A DNA stretch of 64,000 nt, taken from assembly GCA_959604355.1 (NCBI GenBank), contig CAUHAO010000005.1, positions 24,808 through 88,807 on the forward strand, given 5' to 3'. A program made the position numbers and the translations under genes. Below are positions 42,020 through 50,791 of the stretch, one piece after another. Within the stretch, counting starts at the first letter, position 1. Each line of letters opens with the position of its first letter. The notes beneath the pieces were generated by a model. It was not told the origin of the DNA, did no database searches, and saw only the letters and a list, made by a program, of their open reading frames with translations. The stretch is from an uncultured Eubacteriales bacterium. Lineage in GTDB: Bacteria; Bacillota; Clostridia; Oscillospirales; UBA644.

Positions 42020-42889
42020 ATGGCTGATTTTTTTAATAATACGTGGAATTTTATCGTCACGACGATAACCCATCTCAGTTTTTTCGATATAATTGATATT
42101 CTCTTTGTCGCGCTTCTTGTGTACGCACTGATAAAACTTCTCAGAGACACCCGTGCGGCACAGTTGATTCGCGGCATTGTACTTATACTCCTTGTTCTAT
42201 TCGTTGCAAAACTTCTTCATCTTTCGGCGACCGAATATATTCTGAACTCGTGTCTTGAATTCGGCGTTTTGGCGGTATTGATAGTATTTCAGCCGGAGCT
42301 TCGCAGCGTGCTGGAAAAAATGGGACGCAAAAGCACTTTCGGAAGATTTGCGATAAACGGTGACGAAGAATCCGCATACGAGGAAAAAACAAAAGAAATG
42401 ATCGCCGACGTAACAAAGGCCGTAGGCAATTTTTCGGCAACCAAAACCGGCGCGCTCATAGTTATTGAACGCCAGACAAAACTCGGCGATATAATGAATA
42501 CGGGCATAACCATAGACGCCGGAACAACGCCCGAACTGATAATGAATATATTCTTCAACAAAGCGCCTTTACACGACGGAGCCGCGATAATACGCAACAA
42601 CCGATTGGCGGCTGCCGGATGTTTTCTTCCACTCACGGAAAAACGTCTCGATTCGGATCTGGGTACGCGACACCGCGCAGGTATAGGAGTAAGTGAGATT
42701 TCCGACGCCATCGTAATAATAGTTTCTGAAGAGACCGGAATAATTTCGATTGCTCTTGACGGCAAGCTTACAAGACGAGTTACGCCGGACGTGCTTTCCA
42801 TGACTCTTACAAAATTGCTTATTGCAAACAAAGAGGAGAAAAAAGAATTTCTTCCCTTTCTGTGGAAAGGACGTGAAAAGAATAAATGA
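42020..42889 (+). CDS. cdaA: Diadenylate cyclase, membrane-bound CdaA
   Basis: Makes the second messenger c-di-AMP from two ATP, with roles in potassium and cell-wall homeostasis. The 289 residues include two or three N-terminal membrane helices (about 20-95) and the DAC domain (about 105-265) with the catalytic DGA at 186-188 and RHR at 217-219 (GTRHRAGIG). Followed by cdaR with a 4-nt overlap (ATGA), the usual order cdaA-cdaR; glmM, often third, is absent here. Confidence 0.96.
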   Translation: MADFFNNTWNFIVTTITHLSFFDIIDILFVALLVYALIKLLRDTRAAQLIRGIVLILLVLFVAKLLHLSATEYILNSCLEFGVLAVLIVFQPELRSVLEKMGRKSTFGRFAINGDEESAYEEKTKEMIADVTKAVGNFSATKTGALIVIERQTKLGDIMNTGITIDAGTTPELIMNIFFNKAPLHDGAAIIRNNRLAAAGCFLPLTEKRLDSDLGTRHRAGIGVSEISDAIVIIVSEETGIISIALDGKLTRRVTPDVLSMTLTKLLIANKEEKKEFLPFLWKGREKNK

Positions 42890-44151
42890 AAAAAATAACC
42901 GCTTTCTTTGCTTCGCTCATAAAAAATGACAATTTTATACGAGTTATCTCTATCCTTCTCGCGATAGGGATATGGCTTTATATAGTAAATATCGCCGATC
43001 CGAAAACCACAAGAGAGTATTCGGACATTCCGATTCTTTTTAACTATGAAGGTTCCACACCCGATAAAAACGAGCTTGTCCCCATGCTGACAAACCGCAA
43101 TTTCAGCGTAAACGTCCGAGTGTCGGGAACAAGGACAAGTTTTCTTAACTTCTCAAAAGATAAGATCAAGGCAAGCCTTAATATGAATTCTGTAGCGGCG
43201 GAAGGAATATACAAAATACCGATAGCTGTCTCAGCGAATGACGGCAGTCAGACATGTGAGATCATCGGAGACGATCATGTCACCATTGAATTCAAGAAAC
43301 GCAGTACGATGACATTTGATCTTTCGTTTGAAAGAGTCGGGAATTATGTCTCAGGGTATGAAGAAGTTTCCTCATCTATAGAACCGGGATCGGTCACCGT
43401 TACAGGTCCGAAGGATGTCGTTGAAACCATACGCTCCGCGGTTGCTAAACTCTCTGTCGTAGGGACAAAAGCCGATTTCGATAAAATGGTCGATATCTCC
43501 CTTCTCGATGCTGAAGGCAACCCGGTAGACAGAACATATCTTACTCTTGATGTCTCTCAGGCATATGTGACGGTAGATCTGGAGTACAGAAAAGAAGTAC
43601 CGTTCAAGATTGACACCGTTAACAGATTCGGCGGCGACGAAAGCTCATACACCACAATCAAGTTCTCGACACCGACGATACGTCTTCAGGGACCCGAGGA
43701 AGTTGTATCTTTAATTGACGCCATTAACCTCAAACCTTCAGTCTACCTTGACAACATATCAGATTCAGTCTCAACATTTACGTTTCCTGTTCCCCTGCCC
43801 GACCTTACGACATCAGTTGATGAAATCGAATATATAACCGCGGAAATCTCTGTCGGAAATGCAAAAACAAAAACATACACGCTTAAATCCGCTCAACTCA
43901 AGAACTGCACGTTTATTTACACACCGGACGGAGTTGCATCCGCGGAGATAACAACGAGTTCCCTCAAAATACTTTTCCGCTCACTACCCGAAAACCTGCA
44001 AGAGATCGACGAGAATACATTCATTCTCATTGTTGACCTTTCCGCACAGCCGTCGGAAGACGGAAAATATCCGCTTATAATATCTCTTCCTGACGGTGTA
44101 ATAGGTGGCTTGATGGCACAGTATTACGTTGACGTAAAACTAACATATTAA
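42886..44151 (+). CDS. cdaR: CdaA regulatory protein CdaR (YbbR repeats)
   Basis: A 421-residue extracellular regulator of CdaA. One N-terminal membrane helix (about 18-38; RVISILLAIGIWLYIVN) is followed by about four YbbR repeats (near 45-130, 140-220, 230-315, 330-415), each rich in beta strands and containing PxxVTVTGPK-like segments (EPGSVTVTGPKDVVE, PTIRLQGPEEVV). In Firmicutes CdaR binds CdaA and modulates c-di-AMP synthesis at the membrane. Confidence 0.92.
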   Translation: MKKITAFFASLIKNDNFIRVISILLAIGIWLYIVNIADPKTTREYSDIPILFNYEGSTPDKNELVPMLTNRNFSVNVRVSGTRTSFLNFSKDKIKASLNMNSVAAEGIYKIPIAVSANDGSQTCEIIGDDHVTIEFKKRSTMTFDLSFERVGNYVSGYEEVSSSIEPGSVTVTGPKDVVETIRSAVAKLSVVGTKADFDKMVDISLLDAEGNPVDRTYLTLDVSQAYVTVDLEYRKEVPFKIDTVNRFGGDESSYTTIKFSTPTIRLQGPEEVVSLIDAINLKPSVYLDNISDSVSTFTFPVPLPDLTTSVDEIEYITAEISVGNAKTKTYTLKSAQLKNCTFIYTPDGVASAEITTSSLKILFRSLPENLQEIDENTFILIVDLSAQPSEDGKYPLIISLPDGVIGGLMAQYYVDVKLTY

Positions 44152-44158
44152 CGGACGA

Positions 44159-45673
44159 ATGAAAATTATACATGACATACGACTTCCTCTCGGAAGTTCC
44201 GAAAAACAAGTTATAAGAGCGGCTTTAACCAAAGCCGCTCTCCCCCTTGATACAGAAGCTTTCATTTACAGGAAATCAATTGACGCCCGAAGAAGCGATA
44301 TTACAGAGGTCTATTCAGTGGCTGTCAAGACGGATCTTGAAAACGCAAAGCTCTCTGAACTCAACGAGTATCTTCCCGCTTTTGAAAAACATTCGGATAA
44401 ATCCGTTTTTGTTATAGGCTTCGGACCTGCGGGTCTGTTTTGCTCTTACGCGCTTGCGCTCGCAGGTCTGCACCCGATAGCAGCCGAACGGGGAAAAACG
44501 ATAGCCGAACGCGCAGATGATGTCGAAAAATTTCTTACATCGGGGATGCTCAATACGGAATCGAATGTCCGTTTCGGCGAAGGCGGTGCGGGAACATTTT
44601 CCGACGGGAAGCTTACGACGCGAATAAACGATCCCCGCTCCCGATTCGTTCTCGAGACTTTTGTCAAATTCGGCGCGCCGGAGGAAATATTGTACCTTGC
44701 CAAGCCTCATATAGGCACAGATCTGTTGCGCCGTATAATTAAAAACATGCGTGAAGAAATCATTTCTCTCGGAGGAAAAATACTTTATAACACAAAACTT
44801 ACGGACATAGTTTTTCAAAATAATAAAGTATCCGCGATACGTCTCAATGACGAACTGTATGACGCGGAAAATGTTGTGCTTGCAATAGGTAACGGGGCAA
44901 ATGACACCTATGAAATGTTGCTCTCAAAGCCGCTTCAGATCGCAGCAAAACCTTTTTCCGTCGGCTTCCGCATGGAGCATCTGCAAAGTGATATAAACCG
45001 TGCAATATACGGCAAATATGCCGAAGACAGACGCCTGAGAGCAGCAGATTACTCTTTTTTCAAGCATATTGACCGTGCTGCTTCGAAGACTGTATACACA
45101 TTCTGTATGTGCCCCGGCGGCGAAGTAATAAATTCATCGTCTGAAGTCGGGCAGCTTGTGACAAACGGCATGAGTTATCACGCAAGGGCCGGTAAGAACG
45201 CAAACTCGGCGCTCCTTGCTTCCGTGTCATTTGATACGCCGAGACAAGGGCTTGATTTCAGAAAAGATATCGAAAAAAAAGCTTTTGAAATGTTTTCGGG
45301 AGATGCGCCTGTTGTGCTCGCCGATGATTTTCTGAAAGGAAAAATCTCATCAGGCTTCGGCAGGATAAAACCAACCTTCCGCCCCGGAACGGCTTTCGCG
45401 GATTTCGATAAAATATTTCCGCCGCAAGTCTCGTCAATGCTACGTGAAGGTGTCGCATCTTTCGGCAGGTCTGTCTGCAGTTCTCCGGATGCCGTACTCA
45501 CGGCTCCGGAAACAGGTTCTTCTTCCCCCGTCCGTATTGTGAGAACCGAAAATATGAACGCTGTGGGAATAAAAGGACTGTATCCATGCGGAGAAGGTGC
45601 GGGATATGCCGGGGGCATAGTAAGTTCCGCAGTTGACGGTATACGGATAGCCGAACAGATATTGAAGGATTGA
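44159..45673 (+). CDS. FAD-dependent dehydrogenase of unknown substrate
   Basis: A 504-residue flavoprotein of the family annotated as uncharacterised FAD-dependent dehydrogenases in Firmicutes. The dinucleotide site VIGFGPAGLFCSYALA is at about 84-99, followed by RFGEGGAGTFSDGKL, VLAIGNGANDTYEML, and the C-terminal FAD segment GLYPCGEGAGYAGGIVSSAVDG. The N-terminal domain (1-75, IRLPLGSSEKQV) has the RNA-binding-like fold typical of the family. It starts 7 nt after cdaR, so it may be in the same transcript. Substrate unknown. Confidence 0.85.
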   Translation: MKIIHDIRLPLGSSEKQVIRAALTKAALPLDTEAFIYRKSIDARRSDITEVYSVAVKTDLENAKLSELNEYLPAFEKHSDKSVFVIGFGPAGLFCSYALALAGLHPIAAERGKTIAERADDVEKFLTSGMLNTESNVRFGEGGAGTFSDGKLTTRINDPRSRFVLETFVKFGAPEEILYLAKPHIGTDLLRRIIKNMREEIISLGGKILYNTKLTDIVFQNNKVSAIRLNDELYDAENVVLAIGNGANDTYEMLLSKPLQIAAKPFSVGFRMEHLQSDINRAIYGKYAEDRRLRAADYSFFKHIDRAASKTVYTFCMCPGGEVINSSSEVGQLVTNGMSYHARAGKNANSALLASVSFDTPRQGLDFRKDIEKKAFEMFSGDAPVVLADDFLKGKISSGFGRIKPTFRPGTAFADFDKIFPPQVSSMLREGVASFGRSVCSSPDAVLTAPETGSSSPVRIVRTENMNAVGIKGLYPCGEGAGYAGGIVSSAVDGIRIAEQILKD

Positions 45674-45677
45674 TATC

Positions 45678-46085
45678 ATGACAGTTACGGGAAAAATATA
45701 TAAAATAAAAGACGGTATCACATACGTCAGAACGAAGCGTCCGGAAGGATGTGCACATTGCGAAAACGCCTCTGTCTGCGGCACACATATGACCGAAATA
45801 CGCGCTGTTAACACCGTGTCTGCAAATGTCGGAGACACGGTAAGAGTTACCGTAGAGGAATCAAACAAGACCTATCTTCTGTTAGTTTATGTATTTCTTC
45901 TTCCCGTCATAATATTCTTCGCCTCATATCTTCTTTATAAAGCGTCCCCGTTTTTACTCGTTATCTCATTTGCGGCGACAGCGGCATATTTTTTCGGATT
46001 GAAATATCTGGATAAAAAGGTGTCTGCGTCTGCGGTAATAGCCGTAATAACAAATGAAGACACTCGCTGTCCCGATAAAAAATAA
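45678..46085 (+). CDS. RseC/MucC-family membrane protein (SoxR reducing system)
   Basis: A 135-residue protein of the RseC family. The N-terminal cytoplasmic part has Cys residues at GCAHCENASVCG (about 25-36), a possible cluster or redox site, then beta strands (GDTVRVTVEES), two membrane helices at about 65-105, and a short C-terminal tail. RseC proteins accompany Rnf or sigma-E systems elsewhere; here only the FAD enzyme, 4 nt upstream, is adjacent. A joint redox role is inference. Confidence 0.82.
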   Translation: MTVTGKIYKIKDGITYVRTKRPEGCAHCENASVCGTHMTEIRAVNTVSANVGDTVRVTVEESNKTYLLLVYVFLLPVIIFFASYLLYKASPFLLVISFAATAAYFFGLKYLDKKVSASAVIAVITNEDTRCPDKK

Positions 46086-46112
46086 TATCATTTTCAGAAG
46101 GAAACAGCTTCA

Positions 46113-46810
46113 ATGAGACGGAGAATATCCTTGCAATAAGAGTGTGTGCAGTGATTGCCATAGCGTCAATTATCGCAATAATCGCGCTCTTTACTTATTA
46201 TAAAAATCAAATTCAAACTCTTGAGCCGACTCAACCGAAAACCACTGAGCCTACCGAGCTGCCCACTCAGCCTTTTACATCTCCTCCGACAGAAGAACCG
46301 ACAGAAGCTGTCAGGACAGAATTAGAAAAATTTATAGATCTTGCGATCGCTTACGGAGAATGTCAGCCCGAATACCCGGTAGACGAACGAGGATGCACGA
46401 AATACGGTGAAATGTTCGGACATCCCAAGGAAGCCTGGTGCACCGAATTCGTAATGTGGTGTCTCAAACAAGATGAAAGAGATATGGATACAAACTACAT
46501 AGGAACAGTCTATCCCTACAGCGACTACTCGGGCGGATGTATCGAAAAATATAAGGATTGGGGGCGCCTGCGTCTCGCAAAAAGCGGATATATTCCGAAA
46601 CGCGGCGACATGGTATTTTTCACCATATTAACCCAGAATGTCACAGACCATACGGGATTTGTTATCGGAACGGAAGAAATCGACGGATAGATATACATAC
46701 TTACGATAGAAGGAAATATTCCCACAGATAAAATTAAATGTATCAGAAAAAGGCGTCTTCTTCTCAGCGACTCCACAATCTACGCATACGGCATAACGGA
46801 CGGAAATTAA
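46113..46810 (+). pseudogene. CHAP-domain (cysteine/histidine amidohydrolase) protein, disrupted
   Basis: The intended protein has an N-terminal membrane anchor (VIAIASIIAIIALFTYY), a Pro/Thr-rich linker, and a CHAP domain with EAWCTEFVMWC (catalytic Cys) and DHTGFV (catalytic His). Two lesions are visible. The only ATG with a ribosome-binding site (AAGGAA before 46113) ends after eight codons and is out of frame with the rest, needing a one-base shift near 46120-46140. An in-frame TAG at 46688-46690 cuts off a well-conserved tail (IYILTIEGNI ... STIYAYGI) that stays open to TAA at 46808. Decay is most likely; amber read-through is the less likely alternative. A terminator follows the distal stop. 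Confidence 0.75.
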
Positions 46811-46825
46811 CTTCCGTCCTCTTTG
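46798..46825 (+). terminator. Terminator after the CHAP gene
   Basis: GGACGGAA pairs with TTCCGTCC around a 6-nt loop containing the TAA, followed by TCTTTGTTT. Its place at the distal stop supports the longer CHAP frame as the original gene. Confidence 0.8.
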
Positions 46826-46847
46826 TTTAAATGGAACATTTTTGATA

Positions 46848-46876
46848 TTGTCAAATCAAAAAAAATTTTATATAAT
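46848..46876 (+). promoter_or_regulatory. Promoter of mecA
   Basis: TTGTCA (46848-46853) and TATAAT (46871-46876), 17-bp spacer, 31 nt before the start codon. Confidence 0.8.
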
Positions 46877-46907
46877 GATATTAAGAATGTTTTCGGGAGG
46901 CTGCATA

Positions 46908-47480
46908 ATGTTTATTGAGCAGATAGATAATAACAAGATCAAGGTAACGGTCGGCAAAGAGGAGCAAATGGAGTACGGTATAACATATGAATCCATGAAT
47001 TACAGTGACTCCAATACCCGAAAACTATGCGAAGATATAATGGAACAGGCTCATTCCGAAGTAGGTTTCAATGTCGGAGATTCAAAGCTCCTCGTTGAAG
47101 CAAAGCTGTCGGCAAACGGTGCCGTAACGCTGTATCTGTCGAAGGTGCCATGTCCGCATTTCAAAGAGAAGGAAGAACTATTCGGGCAAATGCTGGAATT
47201 TGACAAAACAGACGCAATCCTTGACTGTGTAGGATGCTTCAGCGGGCGGACGGATAAACTTTGCCTGAGTAACCTTTATTATTACAAAAATAAGTATTAC
47301 TTATATTTTGAAATACTGTCAACACATACGGAAGCTAAGAATCTTTTAAGGAATCTTCTTGAATATTCGGCAAGGACGAAATTTACTAAAGAATATCTCG
47401 ATGAATACGGCGAAATAATAACCGAGCAGATAGCGATAGATGCGATACGAGAAGGAACACACAAACATACGCAGAATTAA
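46908..47480 (+). CDS. mecA: Adaptor protein MecA-like
   Basis: A 190-residue adaptor with the MecA layout: N-terminal substrate-binding part beginning MFIEQIDNNKIKVTVGKEEQ and a C-terminal ClpC-binding domain (about 105-190) including FDKTDAILDCV and LYYYKNKYYLYFE. MecA delivers substrates such as competence factors to the ClpCP protease. The start at 46908 has CGGGAGG; an upstream in-frame start would lie over the promoter. Identity rests on the N-terminal motif and the two-domain pattern. Confidence 0.8.
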   Translation: MFIEQIDNNKIKVTVGKEEQMEYGITYESMNYSDSNTRKLCEDIMEQAHSEVGFNVGDSKLLVEAKLSANGAVTLYLSKVPCPHFKEKEELFGQMLEFDKTDAILDCVGCFSGRTDKLCLSNLYYYKNKYYLYFEILSTHTEAKNLLRNLLEYSARTKFTKEYLDEYGEIITEQIAIDAIREGTHKHTQN

Positions 47481-47485
47481 AGAAT

Positions 47486-47514
47486 AAAAAACGCGGTTTA
47501 TCCGCGTTTTTTTG
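47486..47514 (+). terminator. Terminator of mecA
   Basis: AAAAAACGCGG and CCGCGTTTTTT around TTTAT, with seven T, directly after the stop codon. Confidence 0.93.
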
Positions 47515-47565
47515 ATATATGCAAAATTATGCTTTATTTTATAAAAAATTCCGGTCGATGATATG

Positions 47566-47594
47566 GAATAAACGGGTGAAAAGCGCAGATAATA
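47566..47594 (+). promoter_or_regulatory. Sporulation-type (sigma-G-like) promoter candidate for spoVT
   Basis: GAATA (47566-47570), 17-bp spacer, GATAATA (47588-47594) resemble the sigma-G pattern (GnATR, 17-18 bp, CATnnTA) with one -10 mismatch. spoVT is a sigma-G gene in Bacillus subtilis. No sigma-A pair is seen in this leader. Confidence 0.4.
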
Positions 47595-47663
47595 GTAAAG
47601 CAAGTAAAAATTTGTTCAGCATACAAATGATATTTACCTCATTACCGGAAGGAGATCATATAA

Positions 47664-48206
47664 ATGAAAGCAACAGGAATCGTGAGACGTATAGACGATC
47701 TCGGCAGGGTCGTCATACCGAAAGAAATAAGAAGGACCATGCGCATACGTGAGGGCGACCCTTTGGAGATATATACCGAAAAAGACGGTGAAGTCATATT
47801 CAAAAAGTATTCGCCAATCGGGGAGCTTGCCCAATTCGTTCACGCATATTCTGAAACAATAAACCGTTCAACCGGAATCACCGTAGCCATCACTGACAAG
47901 GATTCTGTCATCGCGTCGTCAGGAACACATAAAAAAGAACTGGTTGAAAAAAAACTTTCGCAAGAAGCAGAAAAGCTTGTCGAACAGAGACAGACATACG
48001 TTTACAGAGTCGGAGAGCACCGCATATTGGTTTCAGACGCCGCGGAGCATCTGCATGTCGGAATATGCGCTCCCATAATAGTCGAAGGAGATATCGTCGG
48101 TTCGATAATACTCCTCGTCGACGACATGGGCGCATCCCCTGCGGAAACGAATATCAAACTCGTAACAGCGTCGGCACAATTACTTTCAAGACAGCTTGAA
48201 TCATGA
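47664..48206 (+). CDS. spoVT: Stage V sporulation protein T
   Basis: A 180-residue forespore regulator. The N-terminal AbrB-type DNA-binding domain reads MKATGIVRRIDDLGRVVIPK (residues 1-20) and continues to about 52; the C-terminal GAF-like domain spans about 60-178 (ITVAITDKDSVIASSG, VGICAPIIVEGDIVGSIILL). The two-domain form and length separate it from plain AbrB (about 95 residues). It marks the organism as a spore former or a recent relative of one. GGAAGGAG precedes the ATG. Confidence 0.94.
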   Translation: MKATGIVRRIDDLGRVVIPKEIRRTMRIREGDPLEIYTEKDGEVIFKKYSPIGELAQFVHAYSETINRSTGITVAITDKDSVIASSGTHKKELVEKKLSQEAEKLVEQRQTYVYRVGEHRILVSDAAEHLHVGICAPIIVEGDIVGSIILLVDDMGASPAETNIKLVTASAQLLSRQLES

Positions 48207-48210
48207 TATT

Positions 48211-48246
48211 AATTACCCGATGAATAAAAGCATCGGGTAATTTTCA
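48211..48246 (+). terminator. Terminator of spoVT
   Basis: AATTACCCGATG and CATCGGGTAATT form a perfect 12-bp stem with an 8-nt loop, followed by TTCA. Confidence 0.8.
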
Positions 48247-48267
48247 GTTAAATTTTGAATATTAAAC

Positions 48268-48296
48268 TTGACAATAAATGACCGATGTGGTATGAT
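48268..48296 (+). promoter_or_regulatory. Promoter of the Mrp gene
   Basis: TTGACA (48268-48273) and TATGAT (48291-48296), 17-bp spacer ending TGG. Confidence 0.85.
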
Positions 48297-48328
48297 AATA
48301 TAAAATCAATCATAAAGAGGTAGTCACA

Positions 48329-49144
48329 GTGTCTGAATCTTGCACACATAATTGCAGCACATGTTCATCTTCATGCAAAAGCCAGGAGAACATAGAAAAT
48401 TTCGCGCCGCTGCATAAGATGAGCAGTATTAAAAAAGTTATCGGCATAGTAAGCGGTAAAGGCGGCGTAGGAAAAAGTCTTACAACATCCCTCCTTGCTG
48501 TGAAAGCTGCGAAAAGAGGACTAAAAGTAGGAATTCTCGACGCGGACATCACCGGCCCTTCCATTCCGAAGATATTCGGCATAAATGAAATGGCTATGGG
48601 TGATGAGTCGGGAATTTTCCCCGCCGAAACGGCTCTCGGAATTAAAATAATGTCACTTAATCTTCTCCTTGAAGATAAAGCGTCCCCCGTGGCTTGGAGA
48701 GGCCCCATAATCGCAGGAACGGTTAAACAGTTCTGGACAGATGTTATTTGGGGAGAACTTGACGTTCTTTATATTGATATGCCTCCGGGAACCGGAGACG
48801 TCGCGCTGACGGTTTTCCAGTCCATTCCCGTCGACGGTATAGTTATGGTAACATCACCTCAGGACCTTGTCGGTCTGATAGTTGAAAAGGCGATAAATCT
48901 CGCAAATCTCATGGAAATTCCCGTTATAGGTCTTATAGAAAATTACAGTTATTTCAAGTGCCCGGATTGCGGAAAAACTTATGAGATCTTCGGCAAGAGC
49001 AAAGTCGATGAATTAGCCGACAGGTTCGGTTTCAAATTCCGTTCAAGAGTTCCGATAGACCCGAAACTTGCAGAGCTATGCGACTCGGGAGAAATCGAAA
49101 AATACGAAGGCGAATATCTTAAAGAAGCAGAAGAATATTGCTGA
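48329..49144 (+). CDS. Mrp/NBP35-type iron-sulfur carrier ATPase
   Basis: A 271-residue P-loop protein (Mrp, ApbC/Nbp35 class) that binds and transfers [4Fe-4S] clusters. The N terminus has a Cys cluster at 5, 9, 12 and 16 like Nbp35; the deviant Walker A SGKGGVGKS is at 42-50; DADITGPSIPK, DMPPGTGDVALT and a CxxC in FKCPDCGKTY near the C terminus follow. The start codon is GTG, supported by AGAGG 8 nt upstream and the absence of an earlier ATG. It is monocistronic. Confidence 0.92.
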   Translation: MSESCTHNCSTCSSSCKSQENIENFAPLHKMSSIKKVIGIVSGKGGVGKSLTTSLLAVKAAKRGLKVGILDADITGPSIPKIFGINEMAMGDESGIFPAETALGIKIMSLNLLLEDKASPVAWRGPIIAGTVKQFWTDVIWGELDVLYIDMPPGTGDVALTVFQSIPVDGIVMVTSPQDLVGLIVEKAINLANLMEIPVIGLIENYSYFKCPDCGKTYEIFGKSKVDELADRFGFKFRSRVPIDPKLAELCDSGEIEKYEGEYLKEAEEYC

Positions 49145-49151
49145 AAAAACA

Positions 49152-49190
49152 AGCATGTCGGAGTCTCAGCTCCGACGTGTTTTATTTTTT
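49152..49190 (+). terminator. Terminator of the Mrp gene
   Basis: CATGTCGGAG pairs with CTCCGACGTG (one G-T) around TCTCAG, then TTTTATTTTTT. It overlaps the 3' end of the convergent queG gene. Confidence 0.88.
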
Positions 49191-49990
49191 ACTATTTCAA
49201 GATCTCTCAATAATGTCTTTCTTCCCCGCCAGACGAATGCCCTTCCCGAATACTTTGCCTGAAACTGCTTTTCGGTCAAAGTTTCAATATCTTCCGGAGC
49301 CAGATGAGAAATAATATCATTCTTATTCTCTGCTGCAAATGCCGAATAAAGATCATTAATTGCAACATTATGCGGACAAACGTTCTGACAAACGTCGCAA
49401 CCCCAGGCAACTCCGCTGGCTTCTATTGCGACGCGCTCATCATCCGTCAGTTCACCCTTGCGCTGAGTTACGGCCGAAAGGCATTTTTTTATATCCAGAT
49501 ACCCGTCGTCTAAAGCGTGAACCGGACAATTCTTTACGCAAAGCCCACAACGCTCGCACATACGCTCGGGATGAACGATGGTTTCCATGTCGATATCGGT
49601 GCAGATCGAGCCGAGAAAAACGAACGAGCCGTGCTTTTCCGTTATAAGCAGGGAATTCTGACCTTTGAAACCGAGCCCTGCAATAATTGCCGCTTTTTTC
49701 TCATCAACGGGACTCTTATCAACATAGACATCAAATTTATTTTCAGGAAAAGCAACATTTAATTTTTCCGCGACGCGCAATAGCTTTTCGGCAAAAAACT
49801 TATGATAATCCGGCAGCGAAGCATACTTACATATATTTGAATCCCCACATTCGGGGAAATAGTACGGCAAATAAGTTATAAGAACCGTCTTATAAAGGCT
49901 GTCAGCCTTTTCAAATCTTACATCACAGAATCGCGCAAACCCGACCTCAAGATTCTCTGAGCCGAAAGCTTCAGATATTATTTTTTTCAT
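49166..49990 (-). CDS. queG: Epoxyqueuosine reductase, short form
   Basis: QueG reduces epoxyqueuosine to queuosine in tRNA using cobalamin and two [4Fe-4S] clusters. The 274 residues contain the cluster motifs CERCGLCVKNCP and CDVCQNVCPHN and the YVDKSPVDEKKAAIIAGLGFKG region (active-site Asp), but the protein ends soon after the clusters, without the C-terminal HEAT-like domain of the 380-residue E. coli enzyme. Short forms are common in Clostridia. It overlaps the rnhA stop by one base. Confidence 0.85.
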   Translation of the reverse strand: MKKIISEAFGSENLEVGFARFCDVRFEKADSLYKTVLITYLPYYFPECGDSNICKYASLPDYHKFFAEKLLRVAEKLNVAFPENKFDVYVDKSPVDEKKAAIIAGLGFKGQNSLLITEKHGSFVFLGSICTDIDMETIVHPERMCERCGLCVKNCPVHALDDGYLDIKKCLSAVTQRKGELTDDERVAIEASGVAWGCDVCQNVCPHNVAINDLYSAFAAENKNDIISHLAPEDIETLTEKQFQAKYSGRAFVWRGRKTLLRDLEIVKNKTRRS

Positions 49991-50601
49991 TATCCTATTC
50001 CCAGAGCTTTCTTCGCGAGAGTGTCAGCAAGTTCGTTATACTCAACACCTGTATGTGCGGCGACCTTGATAAATTTGATATCTATCTTTTTGCGATAATT
50101 TTCCATATATTCGAGATACTTTACGGCGCAGTAGCTTTCCGCTTTCCAGCGCTTTTCATACCACATGGCTATACCGGCATAATCATGATATATATGTATT
50201 TCACCGTAACCGTTTTTTGCGGCCCAGTTCACGGCAAACATAGTAGCAAGCAGTTCCCCCGCAACGTTTCGCGCTGTCTTTGCCTGCGCGTCGTTACCCG
50301 CACCGTTTTTCTCAATTATTCTGTGATCCGGAGTGAGAAGTACACATCCGAACGCATATCTTTCGGTATTAACATCATAGCTGCCGTCAACGTAAGCTAT
50401 GACTGCTTTTTCATTGAAACATTCGTACGATTGCGTTGACGTACCGCCGTCAATCAGATATGCCTCTGCGTCTTTTTTCACCGAAAAGCTCTTATATTCC
50501 GCACCGGCGAAACCGTCTACTGACATCTTACAAGTATCCCAATCTGTAAAAATGCCGACCGTGCGTCCGTTTTTTACCGCATAGTATTTTCTCTTAGCCA
50601 T
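49990..50601 (-). CDS. rnhA: Ribonuclease H1 with N-terminal hybrid-binding (viroplasmin) domain
   Basis: Cleaves RNA in RNA-DNA hybrids. Residues 1-47 form the hybrid-binding domain (KYYAVKNGRTVGIFTDWDTC, FAGAEYKSF); residues about 65-200 are the RNase H fold with the DEDD residues in AYVDGSYD, AGELLA, IYHDYAGI and NELADTLAKKA. Total length 203 fits this two-domain class. It precedes queG, sharing one base, and has its own promoter. Confidence 0.93.
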   Translation of the reverse strand: MAKRKYYAVKNGRTVGIFTDWDTCKMSVDGFAGAEYKSFSVKKDAEAYLIDGGTSTQSYECFNEKAVIAYVDGSYDVNTERYAFGCVLLTPDHRIIEKNGAGNDAQAKTARNVAGELLATMFAVNWAAKNGYGEIHIYHDYAGIAMWYEKRWKAESYCAVKYLEYMENYRKKIDIKFIKVAAHTGVEYNELADTLAKKALGIG

Positions 50602-50646
50602 AAAATCCTCAAATCAACCGAAGTCAAAGATATTATTGTCAAATCA

Positions 50647-50676
50647 ATTATAGCACATAAACCGCGATAATTTCAA
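50647..50676 (-). promoter_or_regulatory. Promoter of rnhA-queG
   Basis: TTGAAA (50671-50676) and TATAAT (50647-50652) on the minus strand, 18-bp spacer ending TGC. Confidence 0.75.
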
Positions 50677-50730
50677 CCCATGACACCGAATTGTTGATTT
50701 CTCGTTATATTAAAAAATACTCTTCACCCC

Positions 50731-50759
50731 TTGACTAACCCCGAATTGTATGCTATAAT
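50731..50759 (+). promoter_or_regulatory. Promoter of the zinc-ribbon - Fur - HD operon
   Basis: TTGACT (50731-50736) and TATAAT (50754-50759), 17-bp spacer ending TGC, 32 nt before the first start codon. Confidence 0.88.
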
Positions 50760-50791
50760 AAATAAAAATCTGTATATTTTGAGGTTGTACC

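Noticed and set aside
42289..42831. A long minus-strand frame opposite cdaA
   Set aside because: Antisense shadow of a gene with complete DGA and RHR motifs.
47625..47645. GCATAC and CATTA near the spoVT start as another sporulation promoter
   Set aside because: The start of transcription would fall inside the ribosome-binding site. The element at 47566-47594 is better placed.
47519..47752. A plus-strand frame upstream of and into spoVT
   Set aside because: It overlaps spoVT in another frame. The spoVT frame has the AbrB motif and the GGAAGGAG site.
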